The notes beneath the pieces are model-generated. The model saw only the letters and a program-made list of their open reading frames with translations. It made no database searches and was not told the origin of the DNA. A stretch of 64,000 nucleotides of DNA from Antribacter gilvus (GTDB taxonomy: Bacteria > Actinomycetota > Actinomycetes > Actinomycetales > Cellulomonadaceae): contig NZ_QXTH01000016.1 in the NCBI RefSeq assembly GCF_003946865.1, forward strand, positions 1 through 64,000, in the 5' to 3' direction. A program made the translations under genes and the position numbers. Positions 17,754 to 26,440 of the stretch are shown one piece after another (within the stretch, counting starts at the first letter, position 1; every line of letters starts with the position of its first letter).

Positions 17754-18575
17754 ATGTGCCTGCCTGTGGAGATTTCCGACGCACGCTCCCTGCCGCTCGC
17801 CGCTCCGGCGACGCCCCGCCTGGTCGCGCTGGACATCGACGGCACGCTCGTCGGGCACGACGGCGAGCCGTCCCCGGCGGTCGCCCGTGCCGTCACCGCG
17901 GTACGCCGCGCCGGGCACCACGTGGTCCTGGCCTCCGGCCGGTCGCTGGCCGGCGTGCTGCCGATCGCCAGGTGCCTGCGGCTACGCACCGGCTGGGTCG
18001 TCGCGTCCAACGGCGCGATCACGGCGCGCCTGGTCGAGTCCGGCGCCCAGCTCGTCGACGTCCAGCCGCTCGACGTCCAGGCCGTGGTCCGCGTCGCCCT
18101 CGACGCGCTCCCCGCTGTGCGGATCGCGGTCGAGGAGGTCGGCCTCGGCTACCGGGTCTCGGCGCCGTTCGAGCCGCACGAGGTCAACGGCGCCCAGCGC
18201 CTGGTCCGGGTCGAGCAGCTGTGGAGCGAGCCGTCCCCGCGGCTCGTCCTGCGGGGGCCGCGGGCCCACCACCTCGTCCCCACGCTGCGGGCGCACGGTG
18301 TCACGGCCATGACCGACGGCGCGGACTGGGTCGACGTGACCGCCGGACGGATCAGCAAGGCCACCGCGCTCGAGAAGGTCCGCGCCGACATCGGCGTGGA
18401 CCCGTCCCGGACGGTCGCGGTGGGGGACGGGCTCAACGACCTCGAGATGCTCGCGTGGGCCGCTCGCGGCGTCGCGATGGGCCACGCGCCGACGGAGGTG
18501 CGAGCCGTCGCCGACGAGGTCACCGCCACGGTCGCGGACGACGGCGTGGTGCCGGTGCTGCGGTCGCTGCTGTGA
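17754..18575 (+). CDS. Cof-type HAD phosphatase
   Basis: 273 residues from ATG 17754. Motif I is LVALDIDGTLVGHDG, motif II is VVLASGRSLAGV, the Lys of motif III lies in RISKATALEKV and motif IV is VAVGDGLNDLEML. The large alpha/beta cap between motifs II and III marks subclass IIB (Cof/YidA-like), which act on sugar phosphates or flavin-type phosphates. There is no good ribosome site. TAATGT (17752-17757) could be a -10 box with a leaderless start at GTG 17766. Confidence 0.85.
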   Translation: MCLPVEISDARSLPLAAPATPRLVALDIDGTLVGHDGEPSPAVARAVTAVRRAGHHVVLASGRSLAGVLPIARCLRLRTGWVVASNGAITARLVESGAQLVDVQPLDVQAVVRVALDALPAVRIAVEEVGLGYRVSAPFEPHEVNGAQRLVRVEQLWSEPSPRLVLRGPRAHHLVPTLRAHGVTAMTDGADWVDVTAGRISKATALEKVRADIGVDPSRTVAVGDGLNDLEMLAWAARGVAMGHAPTEVRAVADEVTATVADDGVVPVLRSLL

Positions 18576-18678
18576 GGTCCGCGCTCGTCCTCGAGCCGAC
18601 CGGCCGGACCCGATGCGCCCGGACCTAAACCTTTCGTCACCTGGTGCTGACGGGTGGGGAGCCCCGTAGGTTGCGCGC

Positions 18679-19302
18679 ATGGACGATCGATGGAGACGTG
18701 CCGCGCACCTCGTGCGCGCCGTCGTCCTGGCGTCCACGACGTTCTGTCTGGGGGTGGGGGCGCACCTGTGGGCCGGCGGCCGGGAGCCGTCGGCGCCAGG
18801 GCTGGTGCTGCTCGGCGCGCTGACGCTCGTGGTGTGCTGCGTCGCCGCTCGCTTCCGTGCTCGCGCCGTCTGGCTGACGGCTTTTCTCGGTGCGATGCAG
18901 ACCCTGCTGCACCACGGGCTCGCGCTGGTGGCGGACCCGGCGCCCGGCCCGTCGTCGGGCGCGCCTGCAGGGCTGGACCGCGTGCTGGACCACGGTGTGG
19001 CACACGGGCAGCCGATGGGCGGGCCGGCCGGCCTCGGCGCCGACGCGGGGATGTATGCCGCGCACCTGCTCGCGGTGGTGGCCACCGCCCTGCTGCTGGC
19101 CGCGCTCGAGCGCAGCGCTGATCTCCTGCGGGCGGTACTGACCTCGCTGCGCCTGTTGCTCGGCGCGTTCCGCCCGGTCGCGATCGCGGCAGCGCCGCGC
19201 CCGGCGTGGCCCACGGGGTCGCCGCAGTCCGTGGTCACCCTCCTGATGGCCTCCGTCGCGCCACGGCGGGGCCCGCCGGGCTCCTTCCCGGCCGCAGCCT
19301 GA
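18679..19302 (+). CDS. Membrane protein of unknown function beside a PepSY protein
   Basis: 207 residues with four or five hydrophobic segments (VVLASTTFCLGVGAHLW, LVLLGALTLVVCCVAARF, a middle segment ending in LHHGLALV, and AAHLLAVVATALLLAAL). The loop between helices three and four is rich in Gly, Pro and His (DHGVAHGQPMGG). The next gene, 138 bp downstream on the same strand, encodes a PepSY membrane protein; this pairing is common near metal (copper or iron) homeostasis genes, so a metal-related role is possible but unproven. Confidence 0.65.
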   Translation: MDDRWRRAAHLVRAVVLASTTFCLGVGAHLWAGGREPSAPGLVLLGALTLVVCCVAARFRARAVWLTAFLGAMQTLLHHGLALVADPAPGPSSGAPAGLDRVLDHGVAHGQPMGGPAGLGADAGMYAAHLLAVVATALLLAALERSADLLRAVLTSLRLLLGAFRPVAIAAAPRPAWPTGSPQSVVTLLMASVAPRRGPPGSFPAAA

Positions 19303-19440
19303 ACCTGTCCGTCCGCGCTCCTGCGCGGCGACGACGCGGTGCGGGCGGGCCCCGCTGCCACCAGCCCTCCTGCGCGACCTGAGCGTCGCGGCGCCCGTGC
19401 GCCCGCGACCCCCGTCGCGCTGTCCGTGGAAGGACCACCC

Positions 19441-20895
19441 ATGACCTCCGTGACCACCCGTACCGACGAAACGACGTCCCCACCGACCCCGCCGGACCCG
19501 AGCCCGAGCGAACAACCGGCGACGCCGGGCGTGTGGGCGCACGTGCGGCCGCTGCTGCACCGCCTGCACTTCTACGCCGGCATCCTCGTCGGCCCGTTCC
19601 TGGTCCTGGCCGCGCTCACCGGCCTCGTCTACGCCGCCACCCCGACGATCGAGCAGGTGGTGCACCGCCACGAGCTGTTCGTGGACGCCCCGGTCGCCGA
19701 GCCGCTATCCCTGTTCGACCAGGTCCAGGCCGCTCGCGCGGTGTACCCCGAGGGTGCCGTGACCCAGGTGCGGCCGGCGGCGGCGCCGGACCGCACGACC
19801 GCCGTCGTGCTCGCCGCGGACGACCTGCCCGAGGGACTCACCCGGACGGTGTTCGTGGACCCGGGCACCCTCGAGGTGCGGGGCGCGCTGGCCACGTCCG
19901 GCGACGCGCTGCCGTTCCGCGCATGGGTCTCCGAGCTGCACGCCAGCCTCCACCTGGGCGCGGCCGGGCGGCTCTACTCCGAGACCGCCGCGTCGTGGCT
20001 GTGGGTCGTGGTGCTCGGCGGCCTGGCCATGTGGGTGGCCCGGGTCGCACGTACTCGTCGGCTGCGCCGCCTGGTCGTCCCCGAGGTGCGCTCCGCCCGC
20101 CCCCACAAGCGCGTCCTGTCGTGGCACGGCGCCGTCGGCACGCTGATCGCCCTGGTGCTCCTCGGCCTCTCCGCCACCGGCCTGACCTGGTCCGCGTACG
20201 CGGGGGAGAACGTCGAGAGCCTGCGGCACGCCCTCGGCTGGGCCACGCCCGCCGTCGACCCCTCCCTCTCCGCGGAGGCGGCCGCCGCCTCGGCCGCGGC
20301 CCACGAGGGCCACGGCGACGGCGGTCCCGCGATGATGCTGGAGATGGGGCCCGGGGTGAACGGCGTCCACTCGATCGCCCGCGCCGAAGGGCTGCGCGCC
20401 CCGCTGGTCATGACGCCGCCCGCCGACCACGGCCAGGCCTGGGTTGTCCGGGAGAACCAGCGACAGTGGCCCACCCAGGCCGACGCCATCGCCGTCAACG
20501 GGAACGACGGCACCACCGTCGACCGGCTCGACTTCGCGGACTACCCGCTTGCCGCCAAGCTCGCCCGCTGGGGGATCGACGCCCATATGGGCACCCTCTT
20601 CGGGTTCTGGAACCAGGTCGTGCTCGCCGTCGTCGCCGTCGGGCTCGTCGCGCTCGTCGTCATCGGCTACCGGCTGTGGTGGCTCCGCCGCCCCACCTCG
20701 TCGGCGTCGTGGCGCCCCGGGCCCGCCGTGCCGCGGGGCGCGCTGCGCCGGGCGCCGCTCTGGCTCACCGTCACGGTCCTGGCGCTCGCCGCGGCGGTCG
20801 GGGTGTTCCTGCCGCTGTTCGGCATCCCGCTGGCCGTCTTCCTCCTGGTGGACCTGGCGCTGGCGGCGCGTGCGAGGCGGAGGGCCGCGGCCTGA
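19441..20895 (+). CDS. PepSY-associated transmembrane protein
   Basis: 484 residues from ATG 19441 (GGAAGGACC before it). It has the layout of the PepSY_TM family: a first helix with LHFYAGILVGPFLVLAALTGLVY, an extracytoplasmic region with PepSY-like segments, helices SWLWVVVLGGLAMWV and RVLSWHGAVGTLIALVLLGLSATGLTW, a second outer region containing the His-rich AAHEGHGDGG, then HMGTLFGFWNQVVLAVVAVG and two final helices. Conserved His residues near the helix ends may bind haem or metal. The family is linked to iron or copper uptake and ferric reduction. It ends the group begun at 18679 and is followed by a strong terminator. Confidence 0.82.
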   Translation: MTSVTTRTDETTSPPTPPDPSPSEQPATPGVWAHVRPLLHRLHFYAGILVGPFLVLAALTGLVYAATPTIEQVVHRHELFVDAPVAEPLSLFDQVQAARAVYPEGAVTQVRPAAAPDRTTAVVLAADDLPEGLTRTVFVDPGTLEVRGALATSGDALPFRAWVSELHASLHLGAAGRLYSETAASWLWVVVLGGLAMWVARVARTRRLRRLVVPEVRSARPHKRVLSWHGAVGTLIALVLLGLSATGLTWSAYAGENVESLRHALGWATPAVDPSLSAEAAAASAAAHEGHGDGGPAMMLEMGPGVNGVHSIARAEGLRAPLVMTPPADHGQAWVVRENQRQWPTQADAIAVNGNDGTTVDRLDFADYPLAAKLARWGIDAHMGTLFGFWNQVVLAVVAVGLVALVVIGYRLWWLRRPTSSASWRPGPAVPRGALRRAPLWLTVTVLALAAAVGVFLPLFGIPLAVFLLVDLALAARARRRAAA

Positions 20896-20899
20896 CCTG

Positions 20900-20943
20900 G
20901 ATCCTGGGTGGCCCTGCGCACCCGCGCCGGGCCACCTAGGATC
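20900..20943 (+). terminator. Terminator hairpin after the PepSY gene
   Basis: Arms 20900-20914 and 20929-20943 form a 15-bp stem with one internal mismatch and a 14-nt loop, 5 bp after the PepSY stop codon. Confidence 0.7.
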
Positions 20944-21064
20944 GACCGGGAACTGGCGCGACGGGTCGGTCGTTGAAAAGGACACGACTCGCGCGCGAGC
21001 CGGGGCACGGTCGCGTGCCGAAGGCCCGCCGCGTGCACCCCCGATCGACCCTTTCGGAAGGACC

Positions 21065-21130
21065 ATGGACGGCTCCAGCAGTACCAGCGCCCAGGCACAC
21101 GCACGGCTCCGCGGGAGGTGTGCTCGATGA
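21065..21130 (+). CDS. 21-residue leader ORF coupled to the CNNM/CorC gene
   Basis: ATG 21065 has its own strong ribosome site (GGAAGG ending about 5 nt upstream). The 21 codons (MDGSSSTSAQAHARLRGRCA and one more Arg) end at TGA 21128-21130, overlapping the ATG of the transporter gene (21127) by 4 bp. The end of the leader also contains the transporter's ribosome site (GGGAGG). The leader is upstream of a predicted divalent-cation transporter and has an Arg-rich end, so it may regulate translation by coupling or stalling. A stable hairpin (GGCACG/CGTGCC) lies in the 5' region at about 21004-21019. No homolog is recalled. Confidence 0.5.
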   Translation: MDGSSSTSAQAHARLRGRCAR

Positions 21131-22524
21131 CCTGGGTGCTCTCCCTCCTGCTGGGGGTGGTCGTGATCCTGGCCATCACCGCGGTGACGGGCTACTTCGT
21201 GGCCCAGGAGTTCGCCTACATGGCGGTCGACCGGTCCCGGCTGGCCGCCCGGGCCGAGTCGGGTGACGCCGACGCGCGCCGGGCCCTGGCGGTGACCCGC
21301 CGCACCTCCTTCATGCTGTCCGGGGCGCAGCTCGGCATCACGGTGACGGGCCTGCTCGTCGGCTACGTGGCCGAGCCGCTCGTGGGCACGGCGCTCGGTG
21401 ACGCGCTGGACGACGTCGGCGTGCCGACGGGTGTGGGCGTCGCGGTGGGCACGGTCGGAGCGCTCCTGCTGTCCACGGTGGTGCAGATGCTGTTCGGGGA
21501 GCTGTTCCCGAAGAACCTGGCGATCGCCCGTCCGGAGGCCGCCTCGCTGTGGCTGGCCCGGTCCACCACCCTGTACCTGGCGGCGTTCGGCTGGCTGATC
21601 CGCGTGTTCGACGCCGCCTCCAACGTCCTGCTGCGCCTCCTGCGGATCGAGCCCGTGCACGACGTCGAGCACTCGGCCACCGCGCGCGACCTCGAGCACA
21701 TCGTGGCGGACTCCCGCCAGAGCGGCGACCTGCCGCCGGACCTGTCCAACCTGCTGGACCGCATCCTGGACTTCCCCCGCCAGGACGTGGAGCACGCGAT
21801 GATCCCCCGGGCGCGCGTGGACGTCGTCGAGGCCGACCTCACGGTGGGCGAGGTCCGCGCGCTCATGGCGCGCAGCCACTCCCGCTTTCCCGTGGTGTCC
21901 GACGACGACGTGACCGGCGTGGTGCACCTGACCGACCTGCTCTCCGGCGACGTGCCCGACGACGCGCTGGTCGCCTCCGTCGCGCGCCCGCCCCTGGTGC
22001 TGCCGACCTCGATGTCCCTGCCGGACGCGCTGCGCGCGCTGTCGTCGAGCCGGAACGAGATGGCGTGCGTGGTCGACGAGTACGGCGGCTTCACCGGCGT
22101 CCTGACCCTCGAGGACCTGGCCGAGGAGCTCGTCGGGGAGATCACCGACGAGCACGACGAGGCGGAGGACCTGCCGATGGTCGCCGACGACGACGGGGTC
22201 TGGATCATGTCCGGGGACGTGCACCTGGACGAGGTGGAGCGCGCCGTCGGGCACGACCTGCCGGAGACGGAGCACGAGACGATCGCCGGCCTGGCCGTCG
22301 CGACCCGCGGGTCGCTGCTCGCCGAGGGCGAGGCGGTCGAGATCGACCTGCCGGACGACCCCGCCGACCTCGCCTCCGACGAGCCGCCGCCGGACCGGGT
22401 GCTGCGCGTCGAGGTCCTGGAGGTCGCGCGCCACGTCCCCGCACAGGTACGTGTGAGCGTCGTCGAACGACCCCGCGGCGCCGCCCTCACCCAGAAGACC
22501 GACGCCGAGGACGCGAACCGATGA
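21127..22524 (+). CDS. CNNM/CorC (HlyC)-type transporter with CBS pair
   Basis: 465 residues from ATG 21127 (GGGAGGTG upstream). The N-terminal DUF21/CNNM membrane domain (about 1-190) has the typical VAQEFAYMAVDRSRL, GAQLGITVTGLLVGYVAEP and LFGELFPKNLAIARPE motifs. A CBS pair (about 205-325) includes MIPRARVDVVEADLTVGEV and DEYGGFTGVLTLEDLAEELVGEI. The C-terminal CorC_HlyC domain follows (GVWIMSGDVHLDEVE). The family exports or gates Mg2+/Co2+; the old name hemolysin is misleading. It overlaps the next paralogue by 4 bp. Confidence 0.92.
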   Translation: MTWVLSLLLGVVVILAITAVTGYFVAQEFAYMAVDRSRLAARAESGDADARRALAVTRRTSFMLSGAQLGITVTGLLVGYVAEPLVGTALGDALDDVGVPTGVGVAVGTVGALLLSTVVQMLFGELFPKNLAIARPEAASLWLARSTTLYLAAFGWLIRVFDAASNVLLRLLRIEPVHDVEHSATARDLEHIVADSRQSGDLPPDLSNLLDRILDFPRQDVEHAMIPRARVDVVEADLTVGEVRALMARSHSRFPVVSDDDVTGVVHLTDLLSGDVPDDALVASVARPPLVLPTSMSLPDALRALSSSRNEMACVVDEYGGFTGVLTLEDLAEELVGEITDEHDEAEDLPMVADDDGVWIMSGDVHLDEVERAVGHDLPETEHETIAGLAVATRGSLLAEGEAVEIDLPDDPADLASDEPPPDRVLRVEVLEVARHVPAQVRVSVVERPRGAALTQKTDAEDANR

Positions 22525-23537
22525 CCGAGAACCCCGTCTTCGTGGCTGTGGCCACGGTCCTGATCATCGGCGCCAGCGCCTTCTTCGTCGCCATCGAGTT
22601 CGCGGTGCTGGCCGCCAAGCGGCACCGCCTGGAGGACGCGGCCGCGACCAGCCGGTCAGCCCGGGCCGCGCTGCGCTCCTCGAACGAGCTGACCGTCCTG
22701 CTGGCGGGTTCCCAGCTCGGCATCACCGTCGCGACCCTGGCCCTGGGGGCCATCACCAAGCCCGCGGTGCACCACTGGATCACACCCGTGATCGAGGTCT
22801 GGGGGGCGCCGCACTGGGCGGCCGACGTCGCCGGGTTCGTCCTGGCGCTGCTGATCGTCACGTTCCTGCACCTGGTGGTGGGGGAGATGGCCCCCAAGTC
22901 CTGGGCGATCGCGCACCCCGAGACCTCCGCGACCCTGCTGGCGCTGCCCATGCGGGCCTTCATGTGGCTGACCCGTCCGGCGCTCATCGCGCTCAACGAG
23001 GCCGCGAACTGGTTCCTGCGGCGGGTCGGGGTGGAACCCACGGGGCACGTCGCCTCCGGGCGCAGCCCCGACGACCTGCGACACCTGGTGGAGCACTCGG
23101 CGAACGTCGGCGCTCTGGACGCGGTCTACTCCGGCCGGCTCGCGGGCGCGCTCGACCTGAGCCGCCTCACCGTCGCCGACCTCGCCGCCGGGCGCACGGC
23201 TCCCGTCGCGGTACCCGCCGACGCGACCGCGGCCGACGTGCGCGCGGCGGCCGACCGCTCCGGGCACCTGCGCATCCTGGTCACGGACGCCGACGGTACG
23301 CCGTCGCACGTCGTGCACGTGCGCGACGTCCTCCTGGCGCCGGCGGACCAGCCGCTGACCGGGGTCGCACGTCCCGCCTACGTCCTCGACCCCACCACTC
23401 CCGTCCACACGGCCCTCGCCGCGATGCGCGAGACCCGTAACCACCTCGCCGTGGTCCCGGGGTCCGACGGGCACCGCATCGTCACCCTCGCGGACGTGCT
23501 GGAGCGCCTGTTCCCACGGACGGTGGCCGGAGCGTGA
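22521..23537 (+). CDS. CNNM-type membrane protein, second member of the pair
   Basis: 338 residues from ATG 22521, overlapping the previous stop by 4 bp (ATGA). The DUF21 domain shows FFVAIEFAVLAAKRHRLED, GSQLGITVATLALGAITKPAV and VVGEMAPKSWAIAHPE. The CBS region is weaker than in the first gene and the CorC_HlyC domain is absent, so the protein ends after a degenerate CBS pair. In many Gram-positive bacteria two such proteins are encoded in tandem; a heterodimer is the natural inference. Confidence 0.9.
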   Translation: MTENPVFVAVATVLIIGASAFFVAIEFAVLAAKRHRLEDAAATSRSARAALRSSNELTVLLAGSQLGITVATLALGAITKPAVHHWITPVIEVWGAPHWAADVAGFVLALLIVTFLHLVVGEMAPKSWAIAHPETSATLLALPMRAFMWLTRPALIALNEAANWFLRRVGVEPTGHVASGRSPDDLRHLVEHSANVGALDAVYSGRLAGALDLSRLTVADLAAGRTAPVAVPADATAADVRAAADRSGHLRILVTDADGTPSHVVHVRDVLLAPADQPLTGVARPAYVLDPTTPVHTALAAMRETRNHLAVVPGSDGHRIVTLADVLERLFPRTVAGA

Positions 23538-23571
23538 CCCTCGGCCGTACCGCGACGACGGTGTTCTCCGC

Positions 23572-24516
23572 CTAGCAGGCGAACTGCCTCCGGTACTGCT
23601 GCGGGCTCACGCTGCGCACCCGCGTGAAGTGGTGGCGCAGGGTGGCGGCGTTGCCGAAGCCGACCTCCGAGGCGATCCACTCCACCGGCTGCTCGGTCCG
23701 CTCGAGCAGCTCCTCGGCCGCGGCCACGCGCTGCCGGGTGATCCAGCTGTGCGGCGTGGTGCCGGTCTCGTCGCGGAAGCGGCGCGCGAACGTGCGCGGC
23801 GACATGTGCGCCCGCCGCGCGAGGGCATCGACCGTGTGCTCGTCGCCGAGGTTCTCCAGGACCCAGGTCAGGAGCGGGCGGAGGGTCTCGGCGTCGCAGT
23901 CGGGGACAGCGCGCGCGATGAACTGCGCCTGGCCGCCGTCGCGGTGGGGCGGCACCACGGCGCGCCGCGCGATGGTGCTGGCCACCGCGGCGCCGTACTC
24001 CTGGCGCCAGATGTGGAGGCAGGCGTCGATGCCGGCGGCGGTGCCCGCGCCGGTGACGACCTGGCCGGAGTCGACGTAGAGCACCTCGGGCACCACCCGG
24101 GCCAGCGGGAAGCGGCTCTGCAGCTCCTCGGTGTACATCCAGTGGGTGGTGCACTCGCGTCCGTCGAGGAGCCCCGCGGCACCGAGCGTGAACGCCCCGC
24201 TGCAGACGGAGAGGATCCGCGCGCCGCGCGCGTAGGCGTCCTGGAGGGCGCGCACCACCGGTGCCGGTGCCATCCCGTTCCGCGGCGTCGCGGGCACGGC
24301 GACGAGGTCGGCCGCAGCCACCCGGTCGAGGCCTTCGGACGCCTGGATGGAGAAGCCCATCGTCGTCATGATCGGGCGCTCGTCGACGGCGCACACGGCG
24401 AAGTCGAGCCGGGGTACACCGTCCTTGCTGCGGTCGAGGCCGAACGCCTCGCACAGCACACCGAGCTCGAACGGGGCGACGCCCTCGAAGGCCAGGACCG
24501 CCACGTTGGTCAGCAT
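23572..24516 (-). CDS. GlxA-type transcriptional regulator (DJ-1/PfpI domain plus AraC helix-turn-helix)
   Basis: 314 residues. Residues about 1-170 are a class I glutamine-amidotransferase-like (DJ-1/PfpI) domain with the nucleophile-elbow-like ILSVCSGAFTLGAAGLL. Residues about 215-314 are two AraC-type helix-turn-helix units (VDALARRAHMSPRTFARRF and PVEWIASEVGFGNAATLRHHF) ending RSVSPQQYRRQF. I start at ATG 24516, where the domain begins; a longer start near 24571 is possible. A 51-residue membrane peptide gene is divergent, with a dyad between them that is the likely operator. Confidence 0.88.
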   Translation of the reverse strand: MLTNVAVLAFEGVAPFELGVLCEAFGLDRSKDGVPRLDFAVCAVDERPIMTTMGFSIQASEGLDRVAAADLVAVPATPRNGMAPAPVVRALQDAYARGARILSVCSGAFTLGAAGLLDGRECTTHWMYTEELQSRFPLARVVPEVLYVDSGQVVTGAGTAAGIDACLHIWRQEYGAAVASTIARRAVVPPHRDGGQAQFIARAVPDCDAETLRPLLTWVLENLGDEHTVDALARRAHMSPRTFARRFRDETGTTPHSWITRQRVAAAEELLERTEQPVEWIASEVGFGNAATLRHHFTRVRSVSPQQYRRQFAC

Positions 24517-24566
24517 CTCCTCATGCTGACAGAGGGTTGGCAGTAAATCAACGTAGTGCGGCATCT

Positions 24567-24582
24567 CTGCCACTGGTGGCAG
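24567..24582. promoter_or_regulatory. Operator-like dyad between the GlxA-type regulator and the small divergent gene
   Basis: CTGCCACTGGTGGCAG has perfect 7-bp arms and a 2-nt centre, in the 93-bp gap between two divergent starts. A weaker pair, GGCAGTAAATC and GGATTACTGCC, flanks it, so the site may be composite. Confidence 0.55.
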
Positions 24583-24609
24583 GATGTCAGCGAGAGCAGG
24601 ATTACTGCC

Positions 24610-24765
24610 ATGACCACCGCACTCGTCCTGTTCCTGCTGATCAGCGGCTTCGCAGCGCTGGTCCGTTACGCCCGCCACGACCGGTTCGCCGTCGGCTCGC
24701 GCACGGCCACCCTCTTCGGTGCGCCCGGCCGCGCCGCCCACGACCCTCGCCTCGTGCCGCACTGA
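24610..24765 (+). CDS. 51-residue single-helix membrane peptide
   Basis: ATG 24610 opens a 51-codon frame with a hydrophobic first third (TTALVLFLLISGFAALV) followed by a basic, soluble tail with HDRFAVGSRTATLFG. A possible ribosome site (GAGAGCAGG) is 9-18 nt upstream. It is divergent from the GlxA-type regulator and shares the dyad at 24567-24582, so it may be its target. No family recognised. Confidence 0.5.
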   Translation: MTTALVLFLLISGFAALVRYARHDRFAVGSRTATLFGAPGRAAHDPRLVPH

Positions 24766-24857
24766 CGCCACCCGCGACGCCTCACCGACATACCGAGCCG
24801 CCGCACCGGAGCACGGGGCTCCGGGGCGGCGGCCGGGTACGGCTGCTGCGACGGTCG

Positions 24858-26324
24858 TCAGCTCGTCGGGAAGCTGTCCGCCGTCACGATGCGGCTACGG
24901 ACGAACTGCCCGGACTGCGTGAGCTGCGACGTGCCGTAGTTCGAGCCGGAGCACGTCCCCGGCCGGAAGGCGGCGCTGCTCTCGTTCGCGTCGGAGTACG
25001 TCCAGTTCACGTGGCTGATCTTCAGCTGGTCGAGCAGGTCGAGCCACGCCGCGGAGCTGGCGAGGTCGACGGTGCCACCACCGGTCGCGCTGGTGGTGCC
25101 CCACTCGGAGACGAACAGCGGGATCCGGCCGGCCGCGTTCCGTACCTCGGTGCGATAGTTGTCGAGGTGCGACGCCGCGTAGAAGTGGAACGTGTACATG
25201 ATGTTCGAGTGCGTGAGCGGGTTGGCCACGATCTCCGCGTGGGTGGACCCGTTGGAGACGCCCAGCGACGACCAGCCGCGCGTACCGACGAGGATGACCG
25301 CGTCGGGGTCCGCCGCCTTGATGACGGGGATGACCTGGTTGGCGTAGGTGCGGATCTGCTCCCACGTGACGCCGTTCGGCTCGTTCGCGATCTCGTAGAT
25401 GACGTTCTTCTTGTTGGCGTTGCGCGTGGCCACGTTCTGGAAGAAGGTCTTCGCGTTCTCCACGTTCGCGTTCGGGTCGCCCGGCGTGAGGGTGTGGAAG
25501 TCGATGATCGCGTACATGCCGCGCTGCTCGGCCTGGTCGACGAGGCTGTTGACCCGCGACGTGTAGCCGGCCGGGTCGGTGACGTAGCCACCCTCGTTGA
25601 CGTACATGGCGATGCGGAAGACGTCGGCCTTCCAGTCGTTGGCGAGCGTGTCGAGCGAGCTCGAGTTGTAGCAGCTGGGGAACCACTGGAGCCCGTGCGA
25701 GCTGATGCCGCGCAGCTGGATCGGCTTGCCGAACTGGTTGCAGAGGTTCACGCCGCAGACCTTGAGCTGCCCGTTGATGGCGGTCGGCGTGGAGCCCGTG
25801 GGGGGCGGGAGCGTGGGGCTGACGCTCGGCGAGGGGCTGACGCTCGGCGACGGGGAGACGCTCGGCGAGGGCGACACGCTCGGGCTGGGGCTCGTGGTCA
25901 CGCCGCCCGTGCAGGCCACGCCGTTGAGCGTGAACGAACCGGGAACCGGGTTGCTGCCGCTCCACGAGGAGATGAAGCCGAACGTGGCCGTGCCGTTCGT
26001 GCCGAGAGAGCCGTTCCACGAGACGTTGGTCGCGCTGACCGCGGCGCCCGACTGGGTCACGGTGGCGTTCCACGCCTGGCTGATGGTCTGCCCGGACGCG
26101 GCCGTCCACTGGAGGCGCCACGAGGAGATGGACGAGCCCAGGTTCGTGACCGTGACGTCACCCTGGTAGCCACCCGACCACTGGTTGATCACGCGGTAGC
26201 TCACCGAGCAGCCCTCGGCTGCGGACGCTGACGTCGCTGCGCCGACGCCGACGGCGCCTGCGATGAGAAGGCTCGCCGCGGCAGCTAACGCTGCCAGGCG
26301 GGCACGTCGTCGTACCTGTGGCAT
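24858..26324 (-). CDS. Secreted CBM2-GH5 endoglucanase
   Basis: 488 residues from ATG 26324 (ACGGAG upstream). The signal peptide ends at ASA near residue 36. CBM2 (about 38-140) follows, with the three binding-face Trp (NQWSGGYQ, QLQW-like SSWRLQW, VSWNGS). A linker of four SPSPSV units (146-170) leads to a GH5 catalytic domain (about 183-480) of the GH5_2 cellulase type: GISSHGLQWFP, acid/base Glu315 in IYEIANEPNG, and nucleophile Glu407 in FVSEWGTT. Expected role: endo-beta-1,4-glucanase acting outside the cell, partner of the LPMO at 8.8 kb. Confidence 0.93.
   Translation of the reverse strand: MPQVRRRARLAALAAAASLLIAGAVGVGAATSASAAEGCSVSYRVINQWSGGYQGDVTVTNLGSSISSWRLQWTAASGQTISQAWNATVTQSGAAVSATNVSWNGSLGTNGTATFGFISSWSGSNPVPGSFTLNGVACTGGVTTSPSPSVSPSPSVSPSPSVSPSPSVSPTLPPPTGSTPTAINGQLKVCGVNLCNQFGKPIQLRGISSHGLQWFPSCYNSSSLDTLANDWKADVFRIAMYVNEGGYVTDPAGYTSRVNSLVDQAEQRGMYAIIDFHTLTPGDPNANVENAKTFFQNVATRNANKKNVIYEIANEPNGVTWEQIRTYANQVIPVIKAADPDAVILVGTRGWSSLGVSNGSTHAEIVANPLTHSNIMYTFHFYAASHLDNYRTEVRNAAGRIPLFVSEWGTTSATGGGTVDLASSAAWLDLLDQLKISHVNWTYSDANESSAAFRPGTCSGSNYGTSQLTQSGQFVRSRIVTADSFPTS
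25806..25885 (-). repeat. Imperfect repeats encoding the cellulase SPSPSV linker
   Basis: Several units containing GACGCTCGGCGA encode four tandem SPSPSV blocks that join CBM2 to the GH5 domain. Confidence 0.6.
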
Positions 26325-26398
26325 GGGGAGACTCCGTTCAAGGAAGGTGAAGAGGGACGGCGTCAAGGTAGGACGCGCCGAGGACGCGCCCAAGCACT

Positions 26399-26410
26399 CG
26401 AATCGATTAG
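26399..26410. promoter_or_regulatory. Short palindrome upstream of the cellulase gene
   Basis: AATCGATT (26401-26408) is a perfect 8-bp palindrome about 75 bp upstream of the cellulase start, in the promoter region. It is the only dyad I see there and differs from those of the GH5-lectin, LPMO and xylanase genes. Confidence 0.3.
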
Positions 26411-26440
26411 GCACCGGACGCCGGGGGCGCGGTCCGGGCG

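Noticed and set aside
21127-23537. Hemolysin genes
   Set aside because: The hemolysin label for CorC/HlyC proteins is historical; the domains are those of cation transporters.
25806-25885. Repeats that could suggest a CRISPR array (also 9076-9124 and 29182-29262)
   Set aside because: All lie within protein genes, have no spacers, and encode linkers or Gly/Ala runs; no cas gene is present.
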